The notes beneath the pieces were generated by a model. That model saw only the letters and a program-made list of their open reading frames with translations, had not been told where the DNA came from and ran no database searches. Below, piece by piece: positions 55,399-64,000 of a stretch of 64,000 nt of DNA. The position numbers were made by a program, and so were the translations under genes. How positions within the stretch are numbered: position 1 is the first letter of the stretch; each line of letters opens with the position of its first letter. The stretch spans positions 23,935,256 through 23,999,255 of the forward strand of contig NC_065557.1 of the NCBI RefSeq assembly GCF_022605725.1, in the 5' to 3' direction. The DNA comes from Anthonomus grandis grandis (lineage: Eukaryota; Arthropoda; Insecta; Coleoptera; Curculionidae).

Positions 55399-55979
55399 TA
55401 TGAGATCTAAAAAAAATACTACTAGATTCCTTGGTGTCATTTTTAGAAGAACAAATTGTTCAACAATAACGAATCAATTGAAATTCAATATCTCATATCA
55501 GAACTTTTTTTACTCAAATCAAATTTTATTACTCCTTTTTCTTAATAATAAGAGGCTCACAGACTGGATGTTTTATGGACAGTTTTGTTCTAAACATTTT
55601 TTGCACAAAATTTACATTAGTTTTGTTCTAGCCATCTTTGGTAAAAGTCTTTGTTTTTTATTTATTTGTTACATGACATAATTATGAAGTCACTCACAGA
55701 TATAAACTTTCTATGGCGAGTATTTATTCTATTTTAAAATAAAAAGTAACTGACTAAAAATCCCACAATCTATTTTATTTTTGTAAGAAATAAACATTAT
55801 CACAACCTCTCCGGTGATATATACCAAATGCAAAATGTGATAAATCTAATATATATGCAATATATACAGTGAGAGCCAAAAGTCCGGAATAAATTTAAAA
55901 TTCAGTGGCAAAAAAAAACGCTCGGACACGTCGATTTTCATTTTTAACTGCGGGTTTTCTTACTATAATTTTATGTATA

Positions 55980-57449
55980 CAGGGTGGTCCAAAAATAAGT
56001 TACGACCATCAACTTCAATTTTTGAAATGGAAATACCTATTTTTTATTCTGTATTCTTAAAGAACAGAAAATTCTAGACTTATTTCATGTTGAGTTATTG
56101 ACAGTTGAAGATCGGCATATTTGCACTTTTGACATGTTATAAAATCCAAACGGTTAGACATAGACAAATGCGGTTTGCACTTTTTATCGAAGCTTTTTTG
56201 AAACCATCTGTTGACACTAGCTAGTTAGTGTCAACAGGTTCTGAGAAATTTACGGTTGAATTTCTGAACATACAATAATTTATGCAACTATGTAACACCC
56301 TTACTAAGGTAACCTTGTTTTTTGTGTTTTTTCATCCATTGTTGCAATGATGTTGTCATCATTTTTTGAAGTGACAGGTATCAAGCAGTCTTATCCTTGT
56401 TTATTGTAAAATTTAATATTGCCTGAAAAGATGAATAAGTAAGGATGTGATGATCGCATTAGGACCCAACACCAGGTTTGTGAAATGTTTAATACCAAGT
56501 ATCCTGATAAGACAATATCTCAGTCTACCGTTAGCAAACTAGAAAGAAAATTTAGGGAATTAGGTCACGTCAGAAATTGACCCAGATCGGGTCGTCCCTC
56601 AATTTCCGAGGAAAAGAAGTTAAATGTTGTTTTGTCCATTGAAGAAAATCCTCATACACCGACTAGACAGGCAGCACTAGATAACGATGTTGGAAAAACA
56701 TCTTTAAAAAGAATTTTGAAAAAGGCAAAATATCATCCCTATAAATTAAAATTAATCCACGAACTTAACGAAGATGATACAGATTGTCAAGATGGATTGG
56801 GCGAAGGGGTCAATTGGAGTGGCCTGCTAGGTCCCCCGACTTGACTCCTTTGGACTTCTTTTTGTGGGATTATTTAAAGCATAGAGTGTATGTAAATAAT
56901 CCCAACAATTTAGAAGAATTGAGAAATAATATAAGAAATGAGATTCAATGAATACCTCAAGAAATGATACGCAACATTCTGAGAGAATTCGAATCAAGAC
57001 TTGCTTACCGCCAAGAAGTTAATGGGGCTCAATGTGAACATTTAATTCGGTCTAGATTAGAATAGTTTCTTTTTGTTCAACGTTTATGCAATACTTTTAA
57101 TTAAATACATTATTATTTTGAATGTTTTTTTAGAAATTCAACCGTAAATTTCTCAGTACCTGTTGACACTTACTAGCTAGTGTCAACAGATGGTTTTAAA
57201 AAAGCTTCTATGAAAAGTGCAAACCGCATTTGTCTATGTCTAACCATTTGGATTTTATAACATGTCAAAAGTGCAAATATGCCAATCTTCAACTGTCAAT
57301 AACTCAAAAAACAAAGGAAGATAGATATAGGACATTGTACATGAAATATGTCTAGAATTTTCTGTTCTTCAAGAATACAGAATAAAAAATAGGTATTTCC
57401 ATTTCAAAAATTGAAGTTGATGGTCGTAACTTATTTTTGGACCACCCTG
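55980..57449 (+). mobile_element. Inner mariner-like element, 1,470 bp, with TIRs of about 300 bp
   Basis: The ends CAGGGTGGTCCAAAAATAAG and CTTATTTTTGGACCACCCTG are exact inverses, flanked by TA. The arms include TTGACACTAGCTAGTTAGTG near 56210 and CACTTACTAGCTAGTGTCAA near 57164, so they reach roughly 300 bp. Encodes an internally deleted transposase. Confidence 0.85.
56431..57065 (+). pseudogene. Mariner-like transposase with the catalytic core deleted
   Basis: Stop codons occur soon after the ATG at 56431 and at 56578. The N-terminal HTH is clear: QHQVCEMFNTKYPDKTISQS, then VSKLERKFRELGHV and SIEENPHTPTRQAALDNDVG (56630-56690). After HELNEDDTD the frame jumps into the region just before the third Asp (WSGLLGPPT in one frame; [20 protein letters not shown] in another), then VNNPNNLEELRNNI and the end LIRSRLE. 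The first and second Asp are gone, so this is a deletion derivative of about 60 percent of the normal gene. Confidence 0.75.
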
Positions 57450-57579
57450 TATACATAAAATTATAGTAAGAAAACCCGCAGTTAAAAATAAAAATCGACG
57501 TATACGAGCGTTTTTTTTTTGAACATACCCCTGAATTTTAAATGAATTTATTCCAGACTTTTGGCTCTCACTGTATACA

Positions 57580-59340
57580 AATTACATGCACTTCAAAATT
57601 GCTATCTTGAACCCCTTCAATAATTGCTATCCATGCACTATACTGGAGGGACCAAATAATACACCCATATTCCAAGATTGGCCAAATGAAACTATCAAAA
57701 AAATAATGAAGACTCACTTTAACACTTAGCTCATTCGTGGTTCTAGTACTAAATCCAGATATTTTTTGAGCGTTTGCTACTAAATTTCATAAAGGACCAA
57801 AACATTTTGAGATTTGTTTGTCACTCATATTCCATGTCTCTTGTTGGTGTAAACAGCTTTGATTTTAGTTTTAATAGATGCTCTTATAGAATGGTATCTC
57901 GATCTCCAGTAGAAGATCTGGATTTTTTTAATTTTAGATTCAGTTTATACTTAAAAATTTTCATAATTTCAATTGTAATTTTTAAATATTTTCTACTTTT
58001 TTTTACATGACAGGCACTGACAAAAATTTCATTAAGAGTAGGTTAGAAAGCCTCAGTGATTATATTCACATCTGTAGATACCTCAATTGATTTTCTCCTA
58101 TGATGTTTCCAATTTTAGGAGGCAAAGAAAATCTTAATCAGTAAAAAAAAAGTTGGCTTTCTTAAAGCTAAATTTGATAGTTGAAGTAATTGAAGTAATT
58201 TGCAATGTATAGGACATTCTTTGCCTTTAAGGAAGACACCTAAACATGGATGGTAAGAATCAATGGAAACCAAAGAATTCTTAACTCCATCAACCTTAAC
58301 ATCATCAAAAGATGCAATAATGACATCCAGAAGTACACCATTACTGTTTCTGATTTGATTTACCCAGAATAAATTATTAAAAGGAATAAATGACACAACC
58401 ATATTTAACCAGTTGCTAACTAGGAATGTTAAAGTCACCGATAATAGTATAAAATTCTACATTTTGTTTACCCTAGAGATTAGCCTCAATTTTCTCAAAA
58501 AAAAGATTATATAAATTACAACCCCTCTTAGGGAAAAAGTGCACTACAATGACATATAGGTAACAAATAGCATCAACTGATATTCCAATAAAAAATGCTT
58601 CTGGATCAGCATCAAACATTTTAATTTTTAGTAGCAGTGAGCTGTCTTAACACACCACCCTAATACACTGTTATTAAATTATTCCTATCCTTTCCAAAAA
58701 TAAGTCTGTCCTTAAAGCAAAACTCTGCATTACTAATAGAATTATTTAACCATGTCTCTCTGATAGTACAAGTAAGTCAAAGTCATTAAGCAGTAAATTA
58801 CATATTAAGTTATATAATATTGAAAAATCATTAACAGACTATTTCTCCTAGTTCCTGATAAAAATTTACACTAGAAGTATTGTTTAGATTTTGACTAATG
58901 GAAAGTGCATTATATATGAGCAGAGAAAGACAAGTTAAAACTGTACTCAATAGTGATGACTGATCAGTGGCAGTGCCAATAATCTAAGGTTTGATTGCCT
59001 TTCACATTATACCTACTAATAAGATTTATTTGGTTGGAAGAAAACTTATCAAAATTAAACTAAATGATTAAGACTGTTGCATTTGATTGGGTGTAGATAT
59101 TGGTGGGCTTTAAATTATATTAGTATTAGGCTGGACAAGTAATTTAAATTTATTTATAATGAACTGTAATTTAATAATTTTTAAATGGAAATTGTTATAC
59201 CTACCCAGTAAAAATTATATAATCATTCTTGCCAAAATCCTTGGTTAAAATCTCATTATTTCCCCACATATTTTCAAAGAGAGCAAAAAGTTTAATAATG
59301 ATTTGGGCGGCAAATGATTATTATTAAGTTGGTTTTGTAG
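57580..59340 (-). pseudogene. CR1/jockey-like non-LTR retrotransposon remnant
   Basis: Reading downward on the minus strand: an ORF1 end of esterase-like type (ALFENMWGNNEILTKDFGKN then DYIIFTG, about 59290-59220), endonuclease start (TWLNNSISNAEFCFKDRLIF, about 58755-58700), TIIGDFNIP (about 58447), NQIRNSNGVLLDVIIASFDD (58363-58304), SLVSIDSYHPCL (58275-58240), pre-RT linker NLKMFWSFMKF (about 57810) and RT thumb FIWPILEYGCIIWSLQYSA (57690-57634). The RT fingers and palm are deleted. Many stops. The palindromic element at 55867-57573 abuts its 3' side. Confidence 0.7.
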
Positions 59341-59344
59341 TGCA

Positions 59345-60340
59345 GTGAGGCAGCATCCATAACATGAAAGCACCAAAAAAAAGGTGAAATAAAAAATTAA
59401 TACCTTTGAAAAGAAGTAAATTGTTTCATATTGAATTATTTCACAGCAAGATCGAAAGTTTTAAAAATTATAGGGTTTGTAATAAAAATCATTCCACTTT
59501 AAAAATCGAGTACTTAAATCAACGAAAATATCTTTAGACAAATCTATTCTTTATAATGAGTTAATAAGAGAACATATAAAAGTTAAGAGAATTGTTAGGA
59601 TTTTATTGACCAAACAGATTTTCTGGGCTTCAAGAATAGTTCCCAAATGATTCTCATCAATTTGGTGGCAACATTAAGTAAAATTGGTTGTTACTTCCCT
59701 TTTTTTAAACCATGCTAATTGGAGAGTTTAATTGAATTGGATCTTAGTTCATCTTAGGGTATAGTTCAATGCAGCATTATTCACTGGGCTCTAAATATTC
59801 ATATAAGTAAATAAGAAACAGTATAAGCACCATAACAGAACCTGTGGTACTCCATACTGAAATTAATTACCTGATAAGTTATCTTGGGTTTTACATCTCA
59901 ATGAAAACTAAGTATTACCTAGAGGTCTATGTTGGAAAACATTATTGATCCTAAAAGGAATTGAACCGAAAAAACATAGTCGGTAGAGCCCTCAAAAAGC
60001 GAAAAACGTACGAAATAGCTTACATTAGTTGATGGAAATATAGATGATACCAAATAGGACTTTTCTAAAGTCTTCAGTCTTCAGTTGCACTGATTTACTT
60101 GTTTACACTTATTTGACGTTACACTAAATTAAAAAAAAACAAATGAACACATTTAAATATTGAGGTTATGTTTTGCTTTTAATGTGTATGAAGCTAGCGT
60201 CCGAGCGATATCCAGCAAATCGAGAACGCAGCATATGTCGGTTGCCGGCAACCAATCTATAGTCCGCGCTCCCTGTTATTTAATCAATATATTACCCGTA
60301 TCTCCTGAAATTCCCAAGAGATTTTAATAATTTTTTGTCC
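59345..60340. other. Mostly featureless; short GC-richer island
   Basis: GGTTGCCGGCAACC at 60239-60252 is a perfect 14-bp palindrome inside a GC-richer patch (60190-60275). No gene recognised; part may be the 5' region of the adjacent minus-strand non-LTR element. Confidence 0.35.
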
Positions 60341-60342
60341 GG

Positions 60343-60834
60343 TATGTCAAACTGTCAAGTTAGTTACAATAGTTTCCGTTGCCAAGCAAGAGGAGAGGCT
60401 AGCAGATTTTTTCAGAAGAATTTCGATCAGTTTCTATGCAACCACCACCTCTCTATATATTTGTCATAGATAAAAGATATATAATACTTAAAGATTTGTT
60501 CTGTCCTTTCAAAGCACTGCTTGGTACTGAATATATATGATAGTAAATATATGGTCATAGTGTCATAGTTATCCCTTATCTATGTTTAGGTATGATATAT
60601 TTGTGTTTTGTGGTAAATAGTATAAGGTAAAGGTTTAGTACCTAATTATGACATTTATTAATTAATAAATATTAAAGCATTTCCCGTTTTCCTAAGATCC
60701 CACAAGCCACAGAACACAAATATATAGAGAAGTGGTGGTTGCATACAAACTGATAGAAATTCTTTTGACAAGTCAGCTAGCGTCCTCTCGCTTGGCAACG
60801 GAAACTGTTGTAACTAACTTGACAGTTTGACGTG
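60343..60834. mobile_element. Inverted-repeat MITE, arms about 120 bp
   Basis: TGTCAAACTGTCAAGTTAGT at the left pairs with ACTAACTTGACAGTTTGACG at the right. Further in, TTTCCGTTGCCAAGC pairs with GCTTGGCAACGGAAA, and CAACCACCACCTCTCTATAT with ATATAGAGAAGTGGTGGTTG. The arms are about 60343-60463 and 60718-60834. No obvious target duplication and no protein. Confidence 0.75.
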
Positions 60835-60979
60835 CCTAGTAACCAAGTATTAAGTAACATTCAATGCAAAAAAATTTAATCTAATTAGTAATCATAGAGT
60901 AATTAAAAGTATAAGAGGGTTTAATCCCATAGTAACAAGTAGGCACCATCTTTACCCTAAACTCGATTGCAGCATCACG

Positions 60980-61001
60980 GATGCGGTCTAACCGAACTAA
61001 A
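60980..61001 (+). repeat. 22-bp direct repeat, copy 1
   Basis: GATGCGGTCTAACCGAACTA plus AA, identical to 63890-63911. The two copies flank the 62-63 kb exon and inverted-repeat region in the same orientation. Confidence 0.85.
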
Positions 61002-61965
61002 ATAATTGACATTTGTCACAGTGGGTAAAATAGTCTACTGTAATACCGATCCGTCATAGAAATGAAAGGCGTGCTATTCAAAATTTTAGAATGGCGCGAA
61101 ATTTAAAATTATTGACCCATGAAATCAATTTTTAACAGCGTAAAGGCTGTGAATCTCGATCACAAACTCTAAAAAATTATGAAATAGTGCAAGTGTATTA
61201 ATTTAATTTTTGAAGAGGCTAAGAGTGATAATGTATGTAATTTAAGTTTATTTTTTACATTTTTAAAGTGAATTCGTTAGTTTTTTGTCATTAAATTCAT
61301 CAAATTTGCTTTTAAGCTGTTAATTTAATGCATTAAGGCCCTTCAAAAAAATAAATTGTTAATAATGCACCTTTTCATTGATTTTTAGAGAATGTGAAAG
61401 AGATTTTACAGTCCAATACGCTATCAAAAAAAGATTTAATGGGTCAATTATGTAAGACAATATTTTAGAGATTTAAGTATAATATATTAAGTCCTATTTT
61501 GAAAATTAAATGCTTGATACTAACAATGTTAATTTCACTGTTATCAACAAATTAACAAGGGTAGGGGTAGAATTAAAGTCAATTGTAAAGTAAGTTTATA
61601 ACTTTATAATTTATTGTCTTAAAAGGGATCCTGATACAATTTGTTTTTGTGCCGCTTTAGCACAACACTGTCCATGGTATGTATTTTGCTTTTTCTACAT
61701 TTTGATGATATGATACAAAAATAATTACAATTTATCAAATTTATAAATTAATTATTTATAGACATAAGAACTATATTTCTCAAAAATATGCCCTAAAAAA
61801 TTTACGTTTACTACCTACTTTTTTGTACAGAGGGTACCTAAAAATGTTAGGGGAGTGGTAATATATAAAAACTAACCCTGTAATTAAAATATTCTTTATG
61901 GAGAGTATGATATTAGTTGACACTGATGTATACCATAAATTCTAGATATCATCGGTCCTTTTTCC
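61002..61965. other. AT-rich spacer with nothing recognised
   Basis: No coding or repeat structure I can support. Confidence 0.4.
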
Positions 61966-61969
61966 TAAA

Positions 61970-62285
61970 TATTCAAGGAGAATCCCTGGATCTTACTCCC
62001 ATCTTATCAATGTGAGATACCTCCATGAGAATGGAAGTTGTTTTACTTATTGTGCTTTTGGTACTTCCTAGCAGCAAAGCACTGATGATACCTTTCGTCA
62101 AACCTAGTAAAAAGTGGCCTATATTATAGCATAATTATGTTAATTCTAAACATTATATTGAGATTGCTGGATTATGACAGCAGGTAATAAAGTCAATGTA
62201 TCTTCCCAAGCTACTTGTGCCTCAACCAGTACTGGGGCATTGAATAATACTTGGGCCAGCAATTGGGAGAGCACACTTTCTTAAA
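61970..62285 (-). other. Two coding-like islands, unidentified
   Basis: On the minus strand, 62279 to about 62150 reads SVLSQLLAQVLFNAPVLVEA, then QVAWEDTLTLLPAVIIQQSQ, with an acceptor-like TTGTTTAAG in front. About 62105 to 61980 reads GLTKGIISALLLGSTKSTIS, then KTTSILMEVSHIDKMGVRSR, behind TTTTTACTAG. Both are GC-richer than their surroundings. Joining 62810 to 62279 would be in phase with the signal-peptide exon at 62810-62870. The plus strand also has short open frames here, so strand and reality are uncertain. Confidence 0.3.
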
Positions 62286-62318
62286 CAAGTATGTATAGTA
62301 CTAGTAAATTAAATATCA

Positions 62319-62519
62319 TCATAATGGTCTTAATATATAACACCTTATTGAGGTTGGGATTAAACCAAGTATTTTAAACCATTCGGACCTCCTAATAATG
62401 TCACTTTCAGGAAATTTAAAGAAAATTAAATTTTTATATGAATCTTCAATAGGCCAATAGTATGTATTAAAACAAGTAAGTGCCTTGCATTTAAAAATGA
62501 ATTTTCCTGGTGATAACAT
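62319..62519 (-). pseudogene. Possible THAP-type zinc finger fragment
   Basis: The minus-strand frame contains CKALTCFNTYYW, then NLIFFKFPESDIIRRSEWFK. The spacing C-x4-C ... FFKFP ... RR-x-x-W fits the first half of a THAP domain, but the C-x2-H end is not clear. THAP domains occur both in host factors and in P-type transposases. No flanking element ends were found. The fragment lies between the exon at 62810 and the islands at 61970-62285, in the same orientation. Confidence 0.3.
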
Positions 62520-62771
62520 TATTATAAGGGCAGTTTTAAAATGGTAAACAACAATTTTGGGTGACCTGCAACATGGGGAAAACTATTTGATAAAAAAAAT
62601 TGCACTTACCCCATCCTAGGGATCTGAAACCACACAATAAAATAACAAAAAAGCTTCTATATGATGAAATTACACTTTAATGACTTTAAGCTACATTTTT
62701 AACTATTTTTTGTTGAGAAAAAAACAAAAGGACACACCCAATGGACGCCAAAATAAAAAGGAATAAGCAAT

Positions 62772-63823
62772 GGCGACGATCGATGACGATCACGAACTTA
62801 AAAATATACCTGGACTGCTAATGCATATGGCCACGATACCCAAAAATGACCACTGCATGGTGGCCGCCATTTTTATAGTGGTTGTGTCCTTTTGATGTTG
62901 GTCACTCTGAAAATTTTTAGAGTTGCCAACAAAAAATATATTAAATAACGGTAATGAAGTTGACATTTGACGTGTGAGTATAGCGGATTGCCTAGTTTTT
63001 GACGATTTGTAAACGACGCTTGGGTATATCGCCTGGAACAGGCGATGCATCTTTCTCCTTATTTAATACGTGAATAATGTATCACCATCTTTATTTAAAG
63101 GTATTTGGTTCAGTTTCTCAAAACCGAATTATTGTGAATTGTCCGTCTGTGTTGTTTATAATAGAATAATATATTGAGTTGTTGACAGAATAATGAATAA
63201 TATATTTTTTCTATATAAACCCTTTATAATTACAAACCCTCATAAAATCATCTATATTTTGATTCTTATATATGGTTGTACCCATTAATGTGGAAACACT
63301 GTACATGGAAGGAAAGTAAAACTTGTAATAGTAAAAATAGAAAGAAAATAAGTGTTTTTAACTGAATTCGTTAAGTAAATACAAGCAAAAACTTAAATGA
63401 ATATCATGGTATTAGGATTTATAAGATTCAAGATTATCAGAATGATAAAACAAATATTTTAAAGTGCATGCATCTATTCCAAGTTGATTGAAACGTTGTC
63501 TCATTTTAGGTGAGGATTACTTTCTTTAATAAATTTTAACTTTCATAATTCTTAAAGAAGTACCAGAAAAATCACAGATCTAACGCAACTATCTTAAATT
63601 CTTACCTATATGTAACTTTCTATTTTGTATTTTCGTAAACATAACCTCTCAAAAACTTTAATTGTTTTGTTTCCCTACAGTTGGCACAATTAAAATTTGT
63701 CAGAGTGACCAACATCGAAAGGACACAATCACGCAAAATGGCGGCCCCCTAGTAGTGGTCATTTACTTTTCATTGAATTGGCAGTCCAGGTATATTTTTA
63801 AGTTCGTGATGACGATCGATGAT
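62772..63823. repeat. Inverted duplication of a promoter plus first-exon segment
   Basis: The left arm 62772-62935 and right arm 63678-63823 are inverted copies with moderate divergence. Shared blocks, read outward from the centre: TTGGCA/GTTGCCAAC, TCAGAGTGACCAACATC, AAGGACACAA, AAAATGGCGGCC, GTGGTCATTT, GCAGTCCAGGTATATTTTTA and TTCGTGAT. About 740 bp of unrelated DNA separates the arms. TCAGAGTGACC resembles the fly core-promoter Motif 1 complement with one mismatch. The left arm keeps an open exon; the right arm has stops after MAAP. Confidence 0.75.
62810..62870 (-). CDS. Candidate first coding exon with signal-peptide-like sequence
   Basis: Behind the conserved upstream block, the minus strand has AAAAATGGCGGCC with an ATG at 62870, giving MAATMQWSFLGIVAICISSP and one base of the next codon up to the donor CAG|GTATAT (62810/62809). 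The residues form a short N-terminal hydrophobic segment of signal-peptide type. The right arm of the inverted repeat has the same block and donor but TAGTAG within the exon, so only this copy could code. The next exon is not established; 62279 is compatible in phase. No recognised family. Confidence 0.4.
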
Positions 63824-63889
63824 GCGAAGGTGGGTGGTGGGAAGGGACGAAAGAAAATCGAATGACAATTATGACAGAAGTTGGACCTC

Positions 63890-63911
63890 GATGCGGTCTA
63901 ACCGAACTAAA
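63890..63911 (+). repeat. 22-bp direct repeat, copy 2
   Basis: Exact copy of 60980-61001, 2,910 bp downstream. Confidence 0.85.
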
Positions 63912-64000
63912 TTTTTTAACTTGTTTAAGTTTAAAACTTGATGATCAGTTTAGGCTACCTTTCGAACACTCTTTTAATATTCATTTCTCTATGGGAATAA

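Larger units (their letters stand above)
55867..57573 (+). mobile_element. Palindromic outer element, ends CAGTGAGAGCCAAAAGTCC
   Basis: The outer inverted repeats CAGTGAGAGCCAAAAGTCC and GACTTTTGGCTCTCACTG are flanked by TA. The arms run through TTAACTGCGGGTTTTCTTAC to TTTATGTATA on the left, and TATACATAAA back outward on the right. At the centre sits a second element with its own TIRs (55980-57449). Either a mariner inserted at the TA centre of a palindromic MITE or the whole is one element with composite ends. The left end is 469 bp upstream of the Tim22 start codon. Confidence 0.8.

Noticed and set aside
55361..55681. 106-codon plus-strand frame overlapping Tim22 exon 1
   Set aside because: It is antisense to a confident exon and then runs into AT-rich DNA of low coding quality.
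1..64000. Search for tRNA, rRNA, CRISPR arrays and bacterial genes
   Set aside because: No cloverleaf, rRNA core, regularly spaced repeat array or prokaryote-type gene was recognised by eye on either strand; a covariance-model scan would be decisive.

Overview
This window is AT-rich nuclear DNA from an animal, almost certainly an insect. Three things point there: the mix of transposons (Tc1/mariner-type elements with CAGGGTG ends, pogo, BEL/Pao, RNase H-bearing and YADD non-LTR elements), the intron structure, and an insect-like Tim22. A beetle is possible, but the order cannot be fixed from the sequence alone. There is no prokaryotic operon structure and I found no rRNA, tRNA or CRISPR.

The only host gene I can reconstruct in full is Tim22, the channel subunit of the mitochondrial carrier translocase. 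It lies on the minus strand from 55398 to 41106 in four exons that join without a frame break into 185 codons. Introns 1 and 2 (9,397 and 4,278 bp) are packed with transposons; intron 3 is 60 bp. Other host exon candidates are a start-codon exon on the plus strand at 28812-28885, a possible partner exon at 40914-41034 just outside the 3' end of Tim22, and a signal-peptide-like first exon on the minus strand at 62810-62870. The last lies in one arm of an inverted repeat whose other arm is a decayed copy.

Most of the rest is transposon-derived. From left to right: a Harbinger-type deletion derivative with a Myb/SANT fragment (1319-2244); a complete but dead pogo/Tigger element (3319-5818); a mariner-like fossil split by a 1,454-bp element with a perfect 8-bp target duplication (about 8280-11090); a MITE (11272-11710) and a mariner-like element in a TA tract (11938-13672); non-LTR pieces (15210-16925); Mutator-like and mariner-like fossils (17385-20640); a GC-rich minus-strand non-LTR block (25560-27585); a young mariner-like element with long near-identical arms and a single in-frame stop (29061-31347); non-LTR tails (32100-33665); another mariner fossil (34090-35395); a 2.9-kb foldback element (35690-38550) carrying a 219-bp insertion with a hammerhead-like fold; and a hAT fossil (38590-39990). 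Inside or next to Tim22 lie non-LTR elements, nested MITEs, a BEL/Pao remnant and two more mariner-like elements (53344-55005 and 55867-57573). Beyond that are a CR1/jockey-like non-LTR remnant (57580-59340), an inverted-repeat MITE (60343-60834) and the duplicated promoter/first-exon region (62772-63823).

Several elements are nested one inside another, and some reading frames or empty sites can be followed across the insertion. This gives a relative order of events. The most unusual items are the hammerhead-like insertion, the precisely datable insertion at 9072-10525, the young long-TIR mariner-like element, and the inverted duplication of a promoter plus signal-peptide exon.
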